From assembly GCA_024760905.1 (NCBI GenBank), contig CM045737.1, positions 13,948,226-14,012,225 of the forward strand: a DNA stretch of 64,000 nucleotides, given 5' to 3'. The DNA comes from Plotosus lineatus (taxonomy: Eukaryota > Chordata > Actinopteri > Siluriformes > Plotosidae). The stretch's first letter is position 1; each line of letters opens with the position of its first letter. Position numbers and translations under genes: made by a program. Positions 1 to 11,072 of the stretch are shown here, one piece after another. The notes beneath the pieces were generated by a model. The model was not told where the DNA came from. It searched no databases and worked only from the letters and a program-made list of their open reading frames with translations.

Positions 1-183
1 GTAAAAGAACCATTGCTGACTTTCGTAAAGAGTAGCTGCAAAGCCGTCGGCGTATTTCCGCCCTGCGATGGCCTGGCGAGCTGTCCAGGGTGTACTCTGC
101 CCTTGCCCGAAGTTGGCTGGGATGGGCACCAGCCTCCCTGCGACCCTAATTAGGATTAAGCGGTTACAGAAAATGAACTGATG
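1..183 (+). mobile_element. SINE A, 3' part with L2/CR1-like tail
   Basis: The window opens inside a SINE A copy. The body block (AAAGAACCATTGCTGACTTT) is followed by the tail shared with other copies: GCGATGGCCTGGCGAGCTGTC, then a CCCTAATTAGGATTAAGCGGTTACAGAAAATGAA end. This tail type resembles the 3' ends of L2/CR1-clade LINEs, so L2-type machinery probably mobilised it. The tRNA-like head lies left of the window. Confidence 0.85.
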
Positions 184-306
184 AACATCAACCTCTCACC
201 ATAGACAGTGAGAGACATGGCCGGCCTTTGATAACCCAGTTAGCTGCACTGGGGGGACAGCAGTGACATCCTGTTGAGAGTGGGATTTGGACCCCCAACC
301 TTGGGA
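184..306 (-). mobile_element. SINE A head and body fragment, inverted
   Basis: Read on the minus strand this is the head-proximal part of SINE A: B-box region, CCAGTGCAGCTAACTGGG and GGCCGGCCATGTCTCTCACTG. It directly abuts the plus-strand SINE A tail, giving a tail-to-body inverted junction. Either one copy was rearranged or two insertions collided. No target duplication was found at the junction. Confidence 0.75.
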
Positions 307-839
307 TTTATGGCTTATTTTATCCATTCATGACTGTAAGTGGGTTTTTTAATCCATGTTTACATACAGTAGGTATTTTTTAAAGTAGAATAATTTGGTT
401 CCTGCTTCATTAAAGTGAAAATCAAAAAATGACTTTCAAGCCCACTCTCAGTGGCAGTTGATCCCAATTACACACAGTGACAGTCTTGGAGTTCTGACGG
501 TAAGGAAATAGCCTTCACAGAACATAGGCTACGGTGACGTGCATTGACAGCAATGCTGACTTATTCTTTATATGAAGGAGTACATAGAACAAATTATAGG
601 TGTCCTAACTTACCTATGTTCACCCGATGCAGTTTTATAGCGACCTGTGTATGGTCTGAAAACCACATTGAAATCCTTTAGTGTGACTGTTTGCCTTCCT
701 GTTTAATTTGCTCTGCAATTTTACAAACGCAGTCTACCCAGCTGGAGCTGATCTCCTTCTGATGGTATATTCTGACTCCTCTGTTCTGGATTCAATTATT
801 CATTGATAATTGATCTCCTCGGTACTTTAGTTGGTGATG
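307..839. other. no recognised feature
   Basis: AT-rich sequence without a long reading frame or a repeat matching others in this window. Confidence 0.6.
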
Positions 840-849
840 GATTTGCGTG

Positions 850-1195
850 TTGGGTAGTGGTGGCCTGGCAGTAAGAGGTGCTGGATCACTGATCCTAAGG
901 TTGAGGTTCAAGTCCCACTCTCCATGGGTTGTCATCGCCCACAGCCCAGCTAACTGGGTTATCAAAGGCCAGCCATGTCTGTCGCTGTCTATGGTGAGAG
1001 GTTCATGTAAAAGAACCTTTGCTGACTTTTGACAAGAGTAGCTGCATAGCCGTCAGCGTGTTTCCACCCTGCGATGGCCTGGTGAGCTGTCCAGGGTGTA
1101 CTCTGCCCTCGGCCAGAGTCAGCTGGGATGGGCGCCAGCCTCCCTGCAACCCCAATTAGTATGAAGTGGTTACAAAAAAAAGGAATGAATGAACA
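850..1195 (+). mobile_element. SINE A, full length, L2-like tail
   Basis: Complete order of parts: GTGGTGGCCTGGCAGTAAG head, B-box-like GGTTCAAGTCCC, body, L2-like tail and a GAATGAATGAA end. Probable target duplication GATTTG(C/T)GTG at 840-849 and 1196-1205 (9 of 10 match). RNA polymerase III would start at the head in the family; the A box is degraded here. Confidence 0.85.
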
Positions 1196-1374
1196 GATTT
1201 GTGTGGTAGAAACAATGGCTAAACTTGACATTAATACGAAGCATCAGCTTCACTTTCATGCAGTCTATAGTTCAGCATCTGTTGAGGGAACCAGTTTTGT
1301 GGTTTTGTGTACTGACATTTTCTGTAAGCCATCTATAAATTATACAAACTGCTTATTCTTACTAAGGGTGTGTT

Positions 1375-1625
1375 GAAGATGGAGCCTATCTCAGCCAGCT
1401 CTGGACAAGGGAGGGGTCAACAGACATATACACTGAGGAACGATCAATAATATCCAATTAGTCCAATGTGCACGCCTTCGGACTGAGGGAGGAAACTAGA
1501 GTACCCAGAGGAAACCCACAAAAAATTAACACCTAGCCAAACCCCAGATTCAAAACCAGGACCTTCTTGCTATGAGGCGGACATGCTTACCATGACATTA
1601 ATTTATAATTCATTTGAGGGTACAT
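1375..1625 (-). mobile_element. SINE E fragment, diverged
   Basis: On the minus strand this carries marks of a second tRNA-like SINE (E): CCTCATAGCAAGAAGGTCCTGG, GTGGGTTTCCTCTGGGTACTC and the block before the L2-like tail. It is more diverged than other E copies and the 3' tail is degraded. Confidence 0.6.
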
Positions 1626-2022
1626 TTTAAAATCCTTTAGTGATTATTACCAAATCACTGAGAAAGAGATCATGTTTACATTGCTGCTGAGCTGTGCACA
1701 TGCAAGTGACAAGTGATGGTATAATGAATGATTTATAAAACTGATATCAAACGTGAACATAATTGATGCTATCCTGCTATACTTGTGTATTCTTAAGCCG
1801 CATGCATTCAAAAATCAATTCAGAATCATTCGTTTCCCCAGTTGCCTGACATTTGTCTTGCATAAATCTGAAACACGATTGCGGGGACTGAGTATTGAGT
1901 TTAATGAAGCATTTGGAATCAGCATTTTCACCGCAGAACTCTCCTGTGTCTTGTTTGCCTCTAGTTGGCAGTTCCGCCCTTTGCCCTCATTATTGTCCAC
2001 ACCTATTCCCATGGACTGTACA
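1626..2022. other. no recognised feature
   Basis: AT-rich, no supported gene or repeat. The open frames running into the CA tract are not credible. Confidence 0.55.
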
Positions 2023-2030
2023 CACACCCA

Positions 2031-2065
<35 letters not shown>
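2023..2065. repeat. (CA)n microsatellite
   Basis: Short CACACC repeats lead into about 15 CA dinucleotides. Confidence 0.95.
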
Positions 2066-2069
<4 letters not shown>

Positions 2070-2095
2070 TGTAAATATGCACACACATGTATATA

Positions 2096-2575
2096 CAGGG
2101 ATCCCTCGCTACTTCGCGCTTCAATTCATGCGGTTTCAGTGCATCATGTTGTTTTTTTTTTTTAAACATTCATCGAATTAAAAAATAAGGAAGTTAAGAA
2201 AAAATAAGGAAAAAAGTTAAGGAAAATGCCACAAAACAAGGCCAATTATGCAAAAAACCCCAAACAAACAAAAACAAAAAACAACCTAAACCCCCCCATG
2301 AAAACTACTTACATTTTTGTGTGAAGCGCGCATCTGTGTGTACGCGCCGTGTCTATATGTATGTGTATTTATAGTTTATTTACATCTTATGCATTATTTT
2401 TGAATGTTAATTGTTATTATAAGCATTTATAGCATTGAATATGTATTTGTTGATATTATATACACATATATACATATACGTATACGTCAGTAAGAGGGAT
2501 TGATCCTACTTTCCGGAATTTGGCGGTCGCGAGGGGTCTCAGTCCCAATTAACTGCGGAAAGTGAGGGATCCCTG
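2096..2575 (+). mobile_element. MITE family C, complete copy
   Basis: A 480-bp non-coding element. It starts CAGGGATCCCTCGCTACTT and ends AAGTGAGGGATCCCTG, so the termini are inverted repeats of about 13 bp with the palindromic core AGGGATCCCT. TA lies on both sides (2094-2095, 2576-2577), the target preference of Tc1/mariner and pogo elements. Inside are a T-run/A-rich block, ACAAGGCCAATTATGCAAA and ATGCATTATTTTTGAATG. At least six other full or partial copies lie in the window. Assignment to a pogo/Tigger-like group is inference from the CAG...CCCTC terminus and TA target. Confidence 0.88.
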
Positions 2576-2859
2576 TATATATTCTTTCTGTGTGTATGCG
2601 TATATATGATAGAGGATATAGTGTGCCCATTTTCCCCATCACAGCAGTTTTCCTTCCCCATGTGTTTCAGTAACAAAACAGACTATATTCCATGCTGTTT
2701 TATTTATCTGAATGACTATTCCATCTCCATCTATCTGCTCGCATCTATTTTGAAACACTAATTTCCCCATACGCTATTTTATTTTCAAAACATTATCTTA
2801 ATATAAAAGATGTGGACACACTTTACTCGTAAAAGAAAAGTCCAGCTGTAGGTCTAGAA

Positions 2860-4690
2860 CATTGGTTCTTAACCGGTGGGGAATTCCCCATTGGTGGGGA
2901 ATGGTGGAGTTGCCAAGTAGGGAATGACCGGTCGGACAGAAGAACCACTGCTTCAAAATTTGTTGACTTACGATACGTGTAGATTCCACAGACCTATATA
3001 TCATAGTTAGCCTCTATTTTGCAACCTTTCATTTAAGCCTAATGGTCGTGGAGATTTTTGAGGGATCCCTTGTTAATATTACTTTAATATTCAGCAACAG
3101 GTGCCGCTGTGACGACGCTGTATCAATGAACCATTTGTTCATTGGTACAGCAAGTTAAAGAACCACATCTTTATTGGACAGTCCCAGGCTATATAATGTC
3201 AGAAGTGCTGAAAACCGATCTTGCAGAATTTTTTTTCCTTATCCCACAGATACATACCCCAAAGATCGAGATGCCAAAAAGAAAGTACGACAACAATTAC
3301 CTGGACTACGGCTTCACGTTTTTGGAGGGGTGTAATGATCAGCTGCCACAATGCGTCGTTTGCCACAAAACACTCAGCAATGATTCGATGAAACCCCATC
3401 AACTGAAGAAGCACCTCTCCAATGTACACCCCGAGTTCGTTGCCAAGGAGAGGCAGTTTTTTGAATTGAAAGCAAACTACTTGAAGAAAATGATGGACCA
3501 GGGTGGAAAATTTCAAATTGAGTCGAAAGCGATAGTCCACGCATCGTATGCTGTTTCTCTGCTGGTGGCGAAGGCGAAAAAGCCACATAGCATCGGAGAG
3601 ATGCTCATAAAGCCGTGCCTTGTGTCGTGTGCTGGCATTTTGCTTGGCGAATCTGCGGTGAGATGAAGCAAGTTTCTCTGTCCAATGACACTGTCAAGTC
3701 CCATATCTTCGACATGTCTTGCAACATCAAGTCGCAGCTCTTGGCAAAGGTCAAAGCGTCTCCCATCTTTGCAATTCAGCTGGATGAGTCCGTGGATGTG
3801 GCAAATTTGTCTCAACTAATTATCTTCGTTCGATATGTCCACGACCAAAGCATCGACGAGGACTTGCTGTTTTGCCGCCCATTGGAAACAACAACCAAAG
3901 CCACCGATGTCATGCAGCTTGTGGACGCATTTTTCGAGGAGGAAGGATTGGACTGGGGCAAGCTTGTCCATGCCTGCACAGATGGGGCTCCTGCTATGTT
4001 GGGTGCAAGGTCTGGATTCGTGAAACTACTGAAGCAGAAGAATCCCAAGGTGGTGACCCTGCACTGCATCATACATCAAGGATGATGACACAACCGCTCA
4101 AAGAAGCGCCTGAGACAGCAATCGGGCTTGTGAATTTTGTCAAAGCGAGTTCCCTCAACACTTGACTATTTTGACGGTTGTGCCAGGATATGGAATCCGA
4201 CTACGAAGGACTGCTGTTCCACACTGCCGTTCGCAGGTTGTTGAAAGGCGACATGGTAAATCGACTTGTGCATTTCTGCTCCCCCGAAGTCACACAATTT
4301 TTGGAAGAAAGGAACAAAGGAGATCTGAAAGCTGCTGTTTCCATTGAGGCATTCCAGTGCAGGCTGGCATTTCTCGCGGACATGTTCAGTCACCTGAATG
4401 AGCTTAACCGCAAGCTACAGGGCACGGACTCCGATATAATCGGGCATCGAGACAAAGTGAACGTCTTCGTCTCAAAACTTGAGTTGTTAAATAACTGCTA
4501 GTAAAAAATATAATATATGCAAACGAAAATTAAGGGCTGTAAAATGGCACAAAAAAGCAAAGCGTATATTTACGTACTAAACACTGCATGGGTTAAAATC
4601 GAATTTGTCAAAGACCGATGCTGTGCTGGGAAATGGAGAGTTGGCTCAATAGAAAGTGGGGAATTGGAGAAAAAAGGTTAAGAACCCCTG
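2860..4690 (+). mobile_element. hAT DNA transposon with broken transposase
   Basis: The ends are inverted repeats: CATTGGTTCTTAACC on the left and the complement of CAGGGGTTCTTAACC on the right (13 of 15 match). Flanking 8-mers GTCTAGAA (2852-2859) and CTCTAGAA (4691-4698) match at 7 of 8, the target-duplication length of the hAT superfamily. At 1,831 bp it is shorter than an autonomous hAT of this kind, and the dimerisation end of the transposase is missing. It is a dead copy. Confidence 0.9.
3271..4501 (+). pseudogene. hAT transposase remnant (ZBED5/SCAND3-like)
   Basis: The start is the ATG at 3271 (MPKRKYDNNYLDYGFTFLEG). Residues about 27-50 form a BED-type zinc finger: CVVCHKTLSND followed by LKKHLSNVH (C-x2-C ... 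H-x4-H). Coding then continues in other frames: 3615-4085 has FAIQLDESVDVANLSQL and ACTDGAPAMLGARSGFV, both typical of the catalytic region of hAT transposases related to ZBED5/SCAND3; 4178-4501 has a later segment ending before the hATC dimerisation domain. At least two frame breaks and the truncated C-terminus rule out an active enzyme. The family cuts and pastes DNA in the nucleus. Confidence 0.88.
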
Positions 4691-4861
4691 CTCTAGAAGC
4701 AAATAATATGTCATGAACTTAGTCTACTGCTGATTGTTGTGCTAAACCAGGGTGTCGCTCCTCCTGAAGCCGCAGGTAATGTTTGTGCGACTTTTCAGTT
4801 CTTTCTTGATACATCTGTATTAATTTAATATTTACAGCTGATTTTTTTTTAAATGGAAAAC

Positions 4862-5080
4862 CCACTGGTGTAATGGTTAGCACATATGCCTCACAGCGAG
4901 AAGGTCCTGGATTGCAGTCCAGGTTTGGTGTAGGCGTTTCAGTGTGGGTTTGTATGTTCTCACCATGTTTGTGTGGGTGTCCTCCAGGTGCTCTAATTTC
5001 CTCTCACAGTCCAAAGACATACACATGGCAAGCTGTTCGGTTCAGAGATGGGCTCCAGGCTCTTCGCCACACCTAGCAAG
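4862..5080 (+). mobile_element. SINE E, 5' part
   Basis: A-box-like TGGTGTAATGG and the tRNA-like GGTTAGCACATATGCCTCACAGCGAGAAGG head, then GTGTGGGTGTCCTCCAGGTGCT and CACAGTCCAAAGACATACA. This block order occurs in many fish SINEs. The L2-like tail seen in other E copies is absent. Confidence 0.75.
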
Positions 5081-5125
5081 TGATTTGGAGAATAAATGAA
5101 TAAATAAATTATTCATTCATTCATT

Positions 5126-5682
5126 CATCGTCTTCCGCTTCTTCCGGGGTCGGGTTGCAGGGGCAGCAACCTAAGTAAAGAGGCCCAGACATCCCTCTCC
5201 CCAGCCACTTCCTCGAGCTCTTCTGGGGGGGGACACCGAGGCGTTCCCAAACAAGCTGAGAGACATAGTCCCTCCAGCGGTTTGTAGGTCGATGATGGGG
5301 GCTCTTCTCGGTTGTACATGCCCGAAAGATGGAGCTACGGATCTACTCCAAGCTCTCCCCGGATGGTAGAGTTTCTCACCTTATCTCTAAGGGAGAGCCC
5401 CGCCATTCGGCGAAGGAAGCTTGTTTCAGCCGCTTGTCCTTTTGGTCACTACCCAAAGCTCGTGACCATAGGTGAGGATTGGAGCGTGGACCGACTGGTA
5501 AATTGAAAGCTTTGCCTTGCGACTCAGCTCCTTCTTCACCACAATGAACCGGTACAGGCTCCGTTTAACAGCAGAGGCTGCAGCAATCTGTCTGCCGATC
5601 TCCCGCTCCATCCTTCCCTCACTCATGAAGAAGACCCAGAGATACTTAAACTACTCTGCTTGGGGGAGGACCTCCAATAATA
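5126..5682 (-). mobile_element. LINE F fragment, RT C-terminal end
   Basis: Minus-strand coding remnants include MSEGRMEREIGRQIAAASAV, SIYQSVHAPILTYGHELWVV and, after frame breaks, PEELEEVAGERDVW then LLRLLPLQPDPG. These belong to the region downstream of the catalytic domain of a non-LTR retrotransposon RT. The same segment recurs at 51690-52645. Frameshifts are present. I do not assign the clade. The next element to the right is a SINE A. Confidence 0.75.
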
Positions 5683-5720
5683 AATAAATTATTTAAACTA
5701 TTTAGGTTCTTTTGAGAAGA

Positions 5721-6072
5721 GGGTCAGTGGTGGTCTAGTGGTATAGGGTGCTGGATCGCTGATCCAAAGGTTGGGGGTTCGAGTCCCACTCTCCACAGGG
5801 TTGTCACTGTCCCCCTAGTGCAGCTAAGTGGGTTATCAAAGGCGGGCCATGTCTCTCACTGTCTATGGTGAGAGGTTGATGTAAAAGAACCATTGCTGAC
5901 TTTTGTAAAGAGTAGCTGCAAAGTCGTCAGCGTGTTTCTGTCCCTTGCTAAAAAGGGTTGTGACAGGAAGGGCATCCGACGTAAAAACCTCTGCCAAATC
6001 AAACGTGCGAATCAAATGATTCACTGTGGCGACTCCCGAGTAAAAACGGAAAAAGCCGAAAGGATGACAGAC
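5721..6072 (+). mobile_element. SINE A, RTE-tailed subfamily, full length
   Basis: Head GTGGTCTAGTGGTATAGGG contains an A box and GGGTTCGAGTCCC a B box. The body is that of SINE A, but after GTCAGCGTGTTTCTG the tail changes to GTTGTGACAGGAAGGGCATC, ACGTAAAAACCTCTGCCAAAT and finally GCTGTGGCGACTCCCGAG-type sequence ending AAAAAGCCGAAAGG. Flanking 17-mers at 5704-5720 and 6073-6089 differ by one base, so the boundaries are firm. Confidence 0.92.
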
Positions 6073-6089
6073 AGGTTATTTTGAGAAGA

Positions 6090-7020
6090 TGCAGTAAGGA
6101 CAATTTGATAGTCCAATCATTTACACCAGGGAAAGTGGCATGTCTAGCTAAAATGCACCAGGTGGCTCGGCCATGTGCTGCACATGGTGTTGCCAGAGAA
6201 ATTGCAAATATCACATTTAACCCAGAGTTATATACAGTCGTGCGTGTATGCGCGTCTTTTTACGTTGTGTATACTTACTAGTGACTTTATAAGACACTGC
6301 CCAGAGCGCTTCTGACATAAAACCTGTTGCATACAGCACCCATAAATTTAAATAATACATACTAAGAGTGTAATCCATCCAGTGTAATGGTTGTCATAGT
6401 GATGCATTCAGTGTTTACCCAAATGTAGACTATTTATCATTCTTTTTACAACCAGTGTTTCGTTTCTTCAGGAAAATTGGATGGTTGTGAGTAAAACATT
6501 ATAAAATTTTAATTTAGCCTTCAAGGCGTCCTTTTAAACATTGCACTTAAGATGCTGATGATTAATTCTGTCATTATCAGATGGTGTAGCCGCTGCAATG
6601 TCTACAAAGATGTCCACACAGAAATAAAAAAAAGGAGCAGTGTGCTTTTTTCAGCTTGTATTATGCATATTCAGTGCCAGTAAGTGATTCAAAAATTAAA
6701 AGATACACCAGCGAGTGAAAGAAGGCATGTCCTTGTTAGACTTGTATGTATTTATAAAGATAAACAGAAGAAAAAAGGAAGGTTTCCCCACAGAGGTCTT
6801 CACTATAGGACAACCTCAGACAGGAAACACGGACCAAAGTGTCAGAATGGTTGAAGTGATATTTAGCGAAGTGTGTATACATGAATACACGTTGTGGAAA
6901 TGCTTATGGGAACAGGATGGATTCACATTTATATTAATCCCTGCAGGCAGCACAGTGACGGAGAGCTCAGGATTTCATGCCTGACGGCAATATGGTCCTG
7001 GGGGCGAGCCTCGTGTCTGA
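6090..7020. other. no recognised feature
   Basis: AT-rich sequence with no supported gene. An open frame of about 90 codons at 6715-6984 shows no recognisable domain and is probably chance. Confidence 0.55.
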
Positions 7021-7021
7021 T

Positions 7022-7197
7022 GAGGGCAGTGGTGGCATAGTGGAATAAGGTGATGCGTTACTCACTGATAGTCAGTGGTTCAATACCCACTAGCACCACT
7101 TTTGGGCCCTTGAACAAGGCCCTTAACCATCAATTGCTCAGTTGTATAAAACTGATAAATGTAAGTTGCTCTTGGTAGGAGTGTCTGCTGTAAATAT
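7022..7197 (+). mobile_element. SINE L
   Basis: Head GGCAGTGGTGGCATAGTGG with GGTTCAATACCC as B-box-like sequence, then CTTGAACAAGGCCCTTAACC and the end AAATGTAAGTTGCTCTTGG...GTGTCTGCT. This is a common fish SINE architecture. Related pieces lie at 8387-8566 and 19268-19400. Confidence 0.75.
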
Positions 7198-7264
7198 AAT
7201 GAGAGTGTTTCTGTGCGGAGTTTGATTGTTCGCTCAGAGTTTTTTCTTCAGGTACTTTGATTTC

Positions 7265-7605
7265 TGGGCAGTGGTGGTCTAGTGGTATAGGGCGCTGGAT
7301 CGCTGATCCAAAGGTGTGGGGTTCGAGTCCCACTCTGCATAAGGTTGTCACTGTCCCCCCCAGTGGAGCTAACTGGGTTATCAAAGGCTGGCCATGTCTC
7401 TCACTGTCGATGGTGTGAGGCATGTAAAAGAACCATTGCTGACTTTTGACAACAGTAAGCTGCAAAGCCATCAGCGTGTTTCCGCCCTGAGATGGCCTGG
7501 CGAGCTGTCCAGGGTGTACTCTGCCCTTGCCCGAAGTTGGCTGGGATGGGCACCAGCCTCCCCGTGACCCAAATTAGGATTAAGCGGTTACAGAAAATGA
7601 ACTGA
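7265..7605 (+). mobile_element. SINE A, full length, L2-like tail
   Basis: A perfect 11-bp target duplication ACTTTGATTTC flanks it (7254-7264 and 7606-7616). Order: tRNA-like head, central body (AGCTAACTGGGTTATCAAAG, CCATGTCTCTCACTGTCGAT), L2-like tail ending GCGGTTACAGAAAATGAACTG. The internal promoter is intact and scored separately. Confidence 0.92.
7275..7330 (+). promoter_or_regulatory. RNA polymerase III internal promoter of SINE A
   Basis: A box TGGTCTAGTGG at 7275-7285 fits TRGYNNARNNG. B box GGTTCGAGTCC at 7320-7330 fits GGTTCGANTCC exactly. The spacing is as in tRNA genes. Whether this copy is transcribed cannot be judged from sequence. Confidence 0.75.
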
Positions 7606-7616
7606 ACTTTGATTTC

Positions 7617-8200
7617 CTCCCAGAGTCCAAAGACATACATGTTAAGCTAATTGGAAAAGGTATTCTCAGTTGCCCCTAGGTGTGAAAGTGAGCAAAAAGG
7701 TTGTGTATTTCTCTTGACCCTACGATGACCATGCAGTCTGTATGAGCATGTGAGTGATTGAGAGTGATGCATTGGGCCATTTTTGTGGTTACTATTTCAC
7801 CTGAATGGGTAAAGCAGTATTTACCTTCAAAGTAAATTAAAGTGGTCAATTGACCTAATGGGCATTTTTTTTTTTTTTTTTTGGTAAAAGGATACTGGAA
7901 CCTGGTAATAGGATACTGGTAAAAAGATTCTTGCAAACCCATAGGTGTTGGTGATCAGCTTTGTCCATTTTCTCCAATTGGCTCTGCTCAGGGCTATTCT
8001 GGAAAGTTTAGCAATACTGCTCCTACCCCACTCCTCAATCAACCAAACTTTGCCAAAGCCTGTCCCAAGCCAGGTTGAGAAAGGAGGAGCGTTCTGCATG
8101 GGGTGGATATACCATGACAGTAAAAGATAACACCAATGAGATGCAAAACAACATGGATACTGGAACACCTGGAGGAACGAGGAAAGTCATGCAAGTATGA
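7617..8200. other. no recognised feature
   Basis: No supported gene. A T-run lies near 7866-7882. Some low-grade resemblance to SINE E exists around 7616-7690. Confidence 0.5.
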
Positions 8201-8202
8201 GG

Positions 8203-8312
8203 AGAACGTGTATATGCTCCACACAGACATCCTCTTGCCATCCAGCTCAAACCCAAGACCTTGCAGTCAAATAAGGATGCGAACCACTACATCACTGTGT
8301 CCCCTTTAGCAA
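8203..8312 (-). mobile_element. SINE E head fragment
   Basis: On the minus strand it holds part of the E head (CTTGGGTTTGAGCTGG and GTAGTGGTTCGCATCC). It is short and diverged. Confidence 0.5.
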
Positions 8313-8386
8313 GACAATAATATAATGAAAATTATAACATTATTGATGTTTACATAAATAATAAATACCATATTGCTATATCTTTT

Positions 8387-8566
8387 ACATTTAGCAGTCA
8401 ACCTTATCCAGGGGTAACTCACAGTTTTATCTCATTTACTGAGTAGTTGCGAGTTAAGGGCTTTCCTCAAGCGCTCAACAGTGGCAGATTAGTAGCATTG
8501 GGACTTGAACCCTTAACCTTCTGATTGATAACCAAGAGCCTTAAACACTAATCTACCATTGCTATT
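8387..8566 (-). mobile_element. SINE L, inverted
   Basis: The plus strand shows the reverse of the L order: TTTACATTTAGCAGTCAACC, GAGTTAAGGGCTTTCCTCAAG, GACTTGAACCCTTAACCTTCTG (complement of a B box) and TTAAACACTAATCTACCATTGC (complement of an A box). Confidence 0.72.
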
Positions 8567-9461
8567 GAACTGCAGGACATTTCTGGAAGTGAGTGATGGT
8601 GTTTTTTCCTTTTTTTGTAATATCTTCCTCCAGATTCAATAAGCAGTGCAACGAATAAAAATATTAAAAGCCATCAAATATGTCACAACTAAAGTAACGA
8701 CTCAGAAGCAGAAAGTAAAAATACTTAGTGTAAAACTTTTAATATAAAAGTAAAAAAGCTGTCTAAAATGTAAATACTCAAGTACTGACACTTGAAAAAT
8801 GTACTAAAAATGTACAGTACTCAAGCAAATGAGTGGGGCCGGTGGGTGGCGTAGTGGTTAGGGTGCTGTGCCCATGATTGGGAGGTTGTGGGTTCGAATC
8901 CCACTGAGACCCTCACGGTGCTAAGACCCCTGGGCAAGGTCTCAACCACAAGTGTGCCTCTGTTCACCCTTCTTCTTCTTCTTTTCCTTTCGGCTGTTCC
9001 CTTCAGGGGTCGCCACAGCAAATGATCTGCCTCCATCTCTCCCTATCCTCTGCATCTTCTACTCTTACTCCAACGACCTTCATGTCCGCCTTCACCGCAT
9101 CCATAAATCTTCTCTTTGGTCTTCCTCTGGGCCTTTTGCCTGGTAGTTCCAACCTCAGCATCCTACGACCAATATACTCACTATCCCTCCTCTGTACATG
9201 TCCAAACCATCTCAATCGAGCCTCTCTGACTTTGTCTCCAAAACATCTAACATGTGCTGTCCCTCTGATGTACTCATTTCTGATCCTATCCATCCTCGTT
9301 ACTCCCAAAGAGAACCTCAACATTTTCATCTCTGCTACCTCCAACTCTGACTCCTGTCTTTTCCCCCAGGGCCACTGTCTCTAAACCATACAACATTGCT
9401 GGCCTCATCACCGTCTTGTACACTTTTCCCTTCATTCTTGCCGATACTCTCCTATCACACA

Positions 9462-10418
9462 TCACACCGGACACTTTTCTCCATCCATTCCAACCTGCCT
9501 GCCTGGCAGCTTCTTCACCTCTTTTCCACACTCTCCATTGCTCTGGATTGTTGAGCCCAAGTACTTAAAATCCTCCACCTTCTTTATCTCTGCCCCCTGT
9601 AACCTCAAAGTTCCTCTTGGGTCCTTGTCGTTCACACACATGTATTCTGTCTTACTGAGGCTAACCTTCAATCCCCTCCTTTCCAGGGCATACCTCCACC
9701 TCTCTAGATTTTCCTCCACTCGGTCTCTGCTCTCACTACAGATCACTATGTCATCTGCAAACATCATAGTCCATGGAGCTTCTTGTCTAACCTCATCTGT
9801 TAGCCTGTCCATCACCATAGCAAACAAGAAGGGGCTGAGAGCTGACCCTTGATGCAGTCCCACCTCCACCTTGAACTCTTCTGTCACACCGCCAGCACAC
9901 CCCACCACTGTCTTACATCTATCATACATGTCCTGCACCACTCTAACATACTTCTCTGCCACTCCAGACTTCCTCATACAATACCACAGTTCTTCTCTCG
10001 GCACCCTGTCATATGCTTTCTCCAGATCCACAAAGGCACAATGCAGCTCCTTCTGACCTTCTCTGTACTTCTCTATTAACATCCTCAAAGCAAACACTGC
10101 ATCTGTGGTGCTCTTTCTGGGCATGAAACCAAACTGTTGTTCACAAATGCTGACCTCTGCCCTTAGTCTTGCTTCCACTATTCTTTCCCATAGCTTCATT
10201 GTATGGCTCATCAACTTTATCCCTCTGTAGTTGCCACAACTCTGTACATCGCCCTTGTTCTTAAAAATGGGCACAAGCACACTTCTCCTCCATTCCTCTG
10301 GCATCTGCTCACTTTCTAAAACCTTGTTGAATATTCTTGTCAGAAAATCTACTGCTACCTCCCCTAGACACTTCCATACCTCAACTGGTATGTCATCAGA
10401 GACCAACTGCCTTTCCAT
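9462..10418 (-). pseudogene. RTE reverse transcriptase, main part
   Basis: A 318-codon minus-strand frame covering the RT fingers and palm: FVDLEKAYDRVPREELWY, GLHQGSALSPFLFAMVMD and the catalytic box MFADDIVICSES (FADD) near residue 220, then KTEYMCVND and FKYLGSTIQSNGE. It ends by frameshift near 9480; the C-terminal part continues in other frames at 9286-9531 and 9003-9344. RT copies RNA into DNA at the target site. The frameshift disables this copy. Confidence 0.9.
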
Positions 10419-10481
10419 TCTTCATCCTCTTCAATGCCCTCCCTCACTTCTCCCTTACTAATCTTTGCTACTTCCTGCTCC

Positions 10482-11072
10482 TCAGCAGTCACGCCTTCTA
10501 CTCTTTTCTCTCTCATTTTCCTCATTCATCAGCTCTTCAAAGTACTCTTTCCATCTTCCCAGCACACTTCTGTCATCAGTCAATACATTCCCCTCTCTGA
10601 CCTTTATCACTCTAACTTGCTCCACGTCTTTCCCATCTCTATTTCTCTGCTGTGCTAACCTGTATAGATCATTTTCTCCCTCCTTACTGTTCAACCTATC
10701 ATACAAGTCATCATACGCCCTCTGTTTGGCCTTTGACACCGCTACCTTCGCCTTACGCTGTGTCTCCCTGTACTCCTGTTTACTCTCTTCGGTCCTCTCA
10801 ATGTCCCACTTCTTCTTGGCTAACCTCTTCTTTTGTACACATTTCCTCTTCTCTCTCTGCCTACGGACACGCCTCCCGCCTCTCCTTCTTCGACGTCTTC
10901 GACCAACAGTAGTCCAATTTTCATCAGCACCCTGTTGGTTGACAGCACTGATGGCGGTCGTTGTTAACCCAGGCCTCGACCGATCCGGTATGAATTCTGT
11001 ATTGATCATTTGCATTTTTTTTTTTGGCAGAAGTTTTACGCCGGATGCCCTTCCTGTCGCAACCCTCTGCAT
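10482..11072 (-). pseudogene. RTE leader fused to RT linker
   Basis: A 196-codon minus-strand open frame. Its first part is translated leader (PDRSRPGLTTTAISAVNQQG), followed by an arginine-rich stretch and then the linker before RT (KKKWDIERTEESKQEYRE, SVLGRWKEYFEELMNEE). The endonuclease that normally stands between is absent. The frame ends just before the RT frame because of a frame break near 10490. Whether it was ever translated is unknown. Confidence 0.75.

Noticed and set aside
3271..4501. Host ZBED5 or SCAND3 gene
   Set aside because: The sequence lies between hAT terminal repeats with an 8-bp duplication and is frame-broken.
6715..6984. 89-codon plus-strand frame
   Set aside because: No domain, no homologous copy in the window and no supporting context; likely chance.
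7265..7340. tRNA gene
   Set aside because: A and B boxes are present, but the sequence does not fold as a tRNA with a clear anticodon arm and continues into the SINE body. The same holds for the other SINE heads.
9538..10600. Plus-strand frames over the minus-strand RTE
   Set aside because: They are antisense shadows of the RT coding region with no domain of their own.
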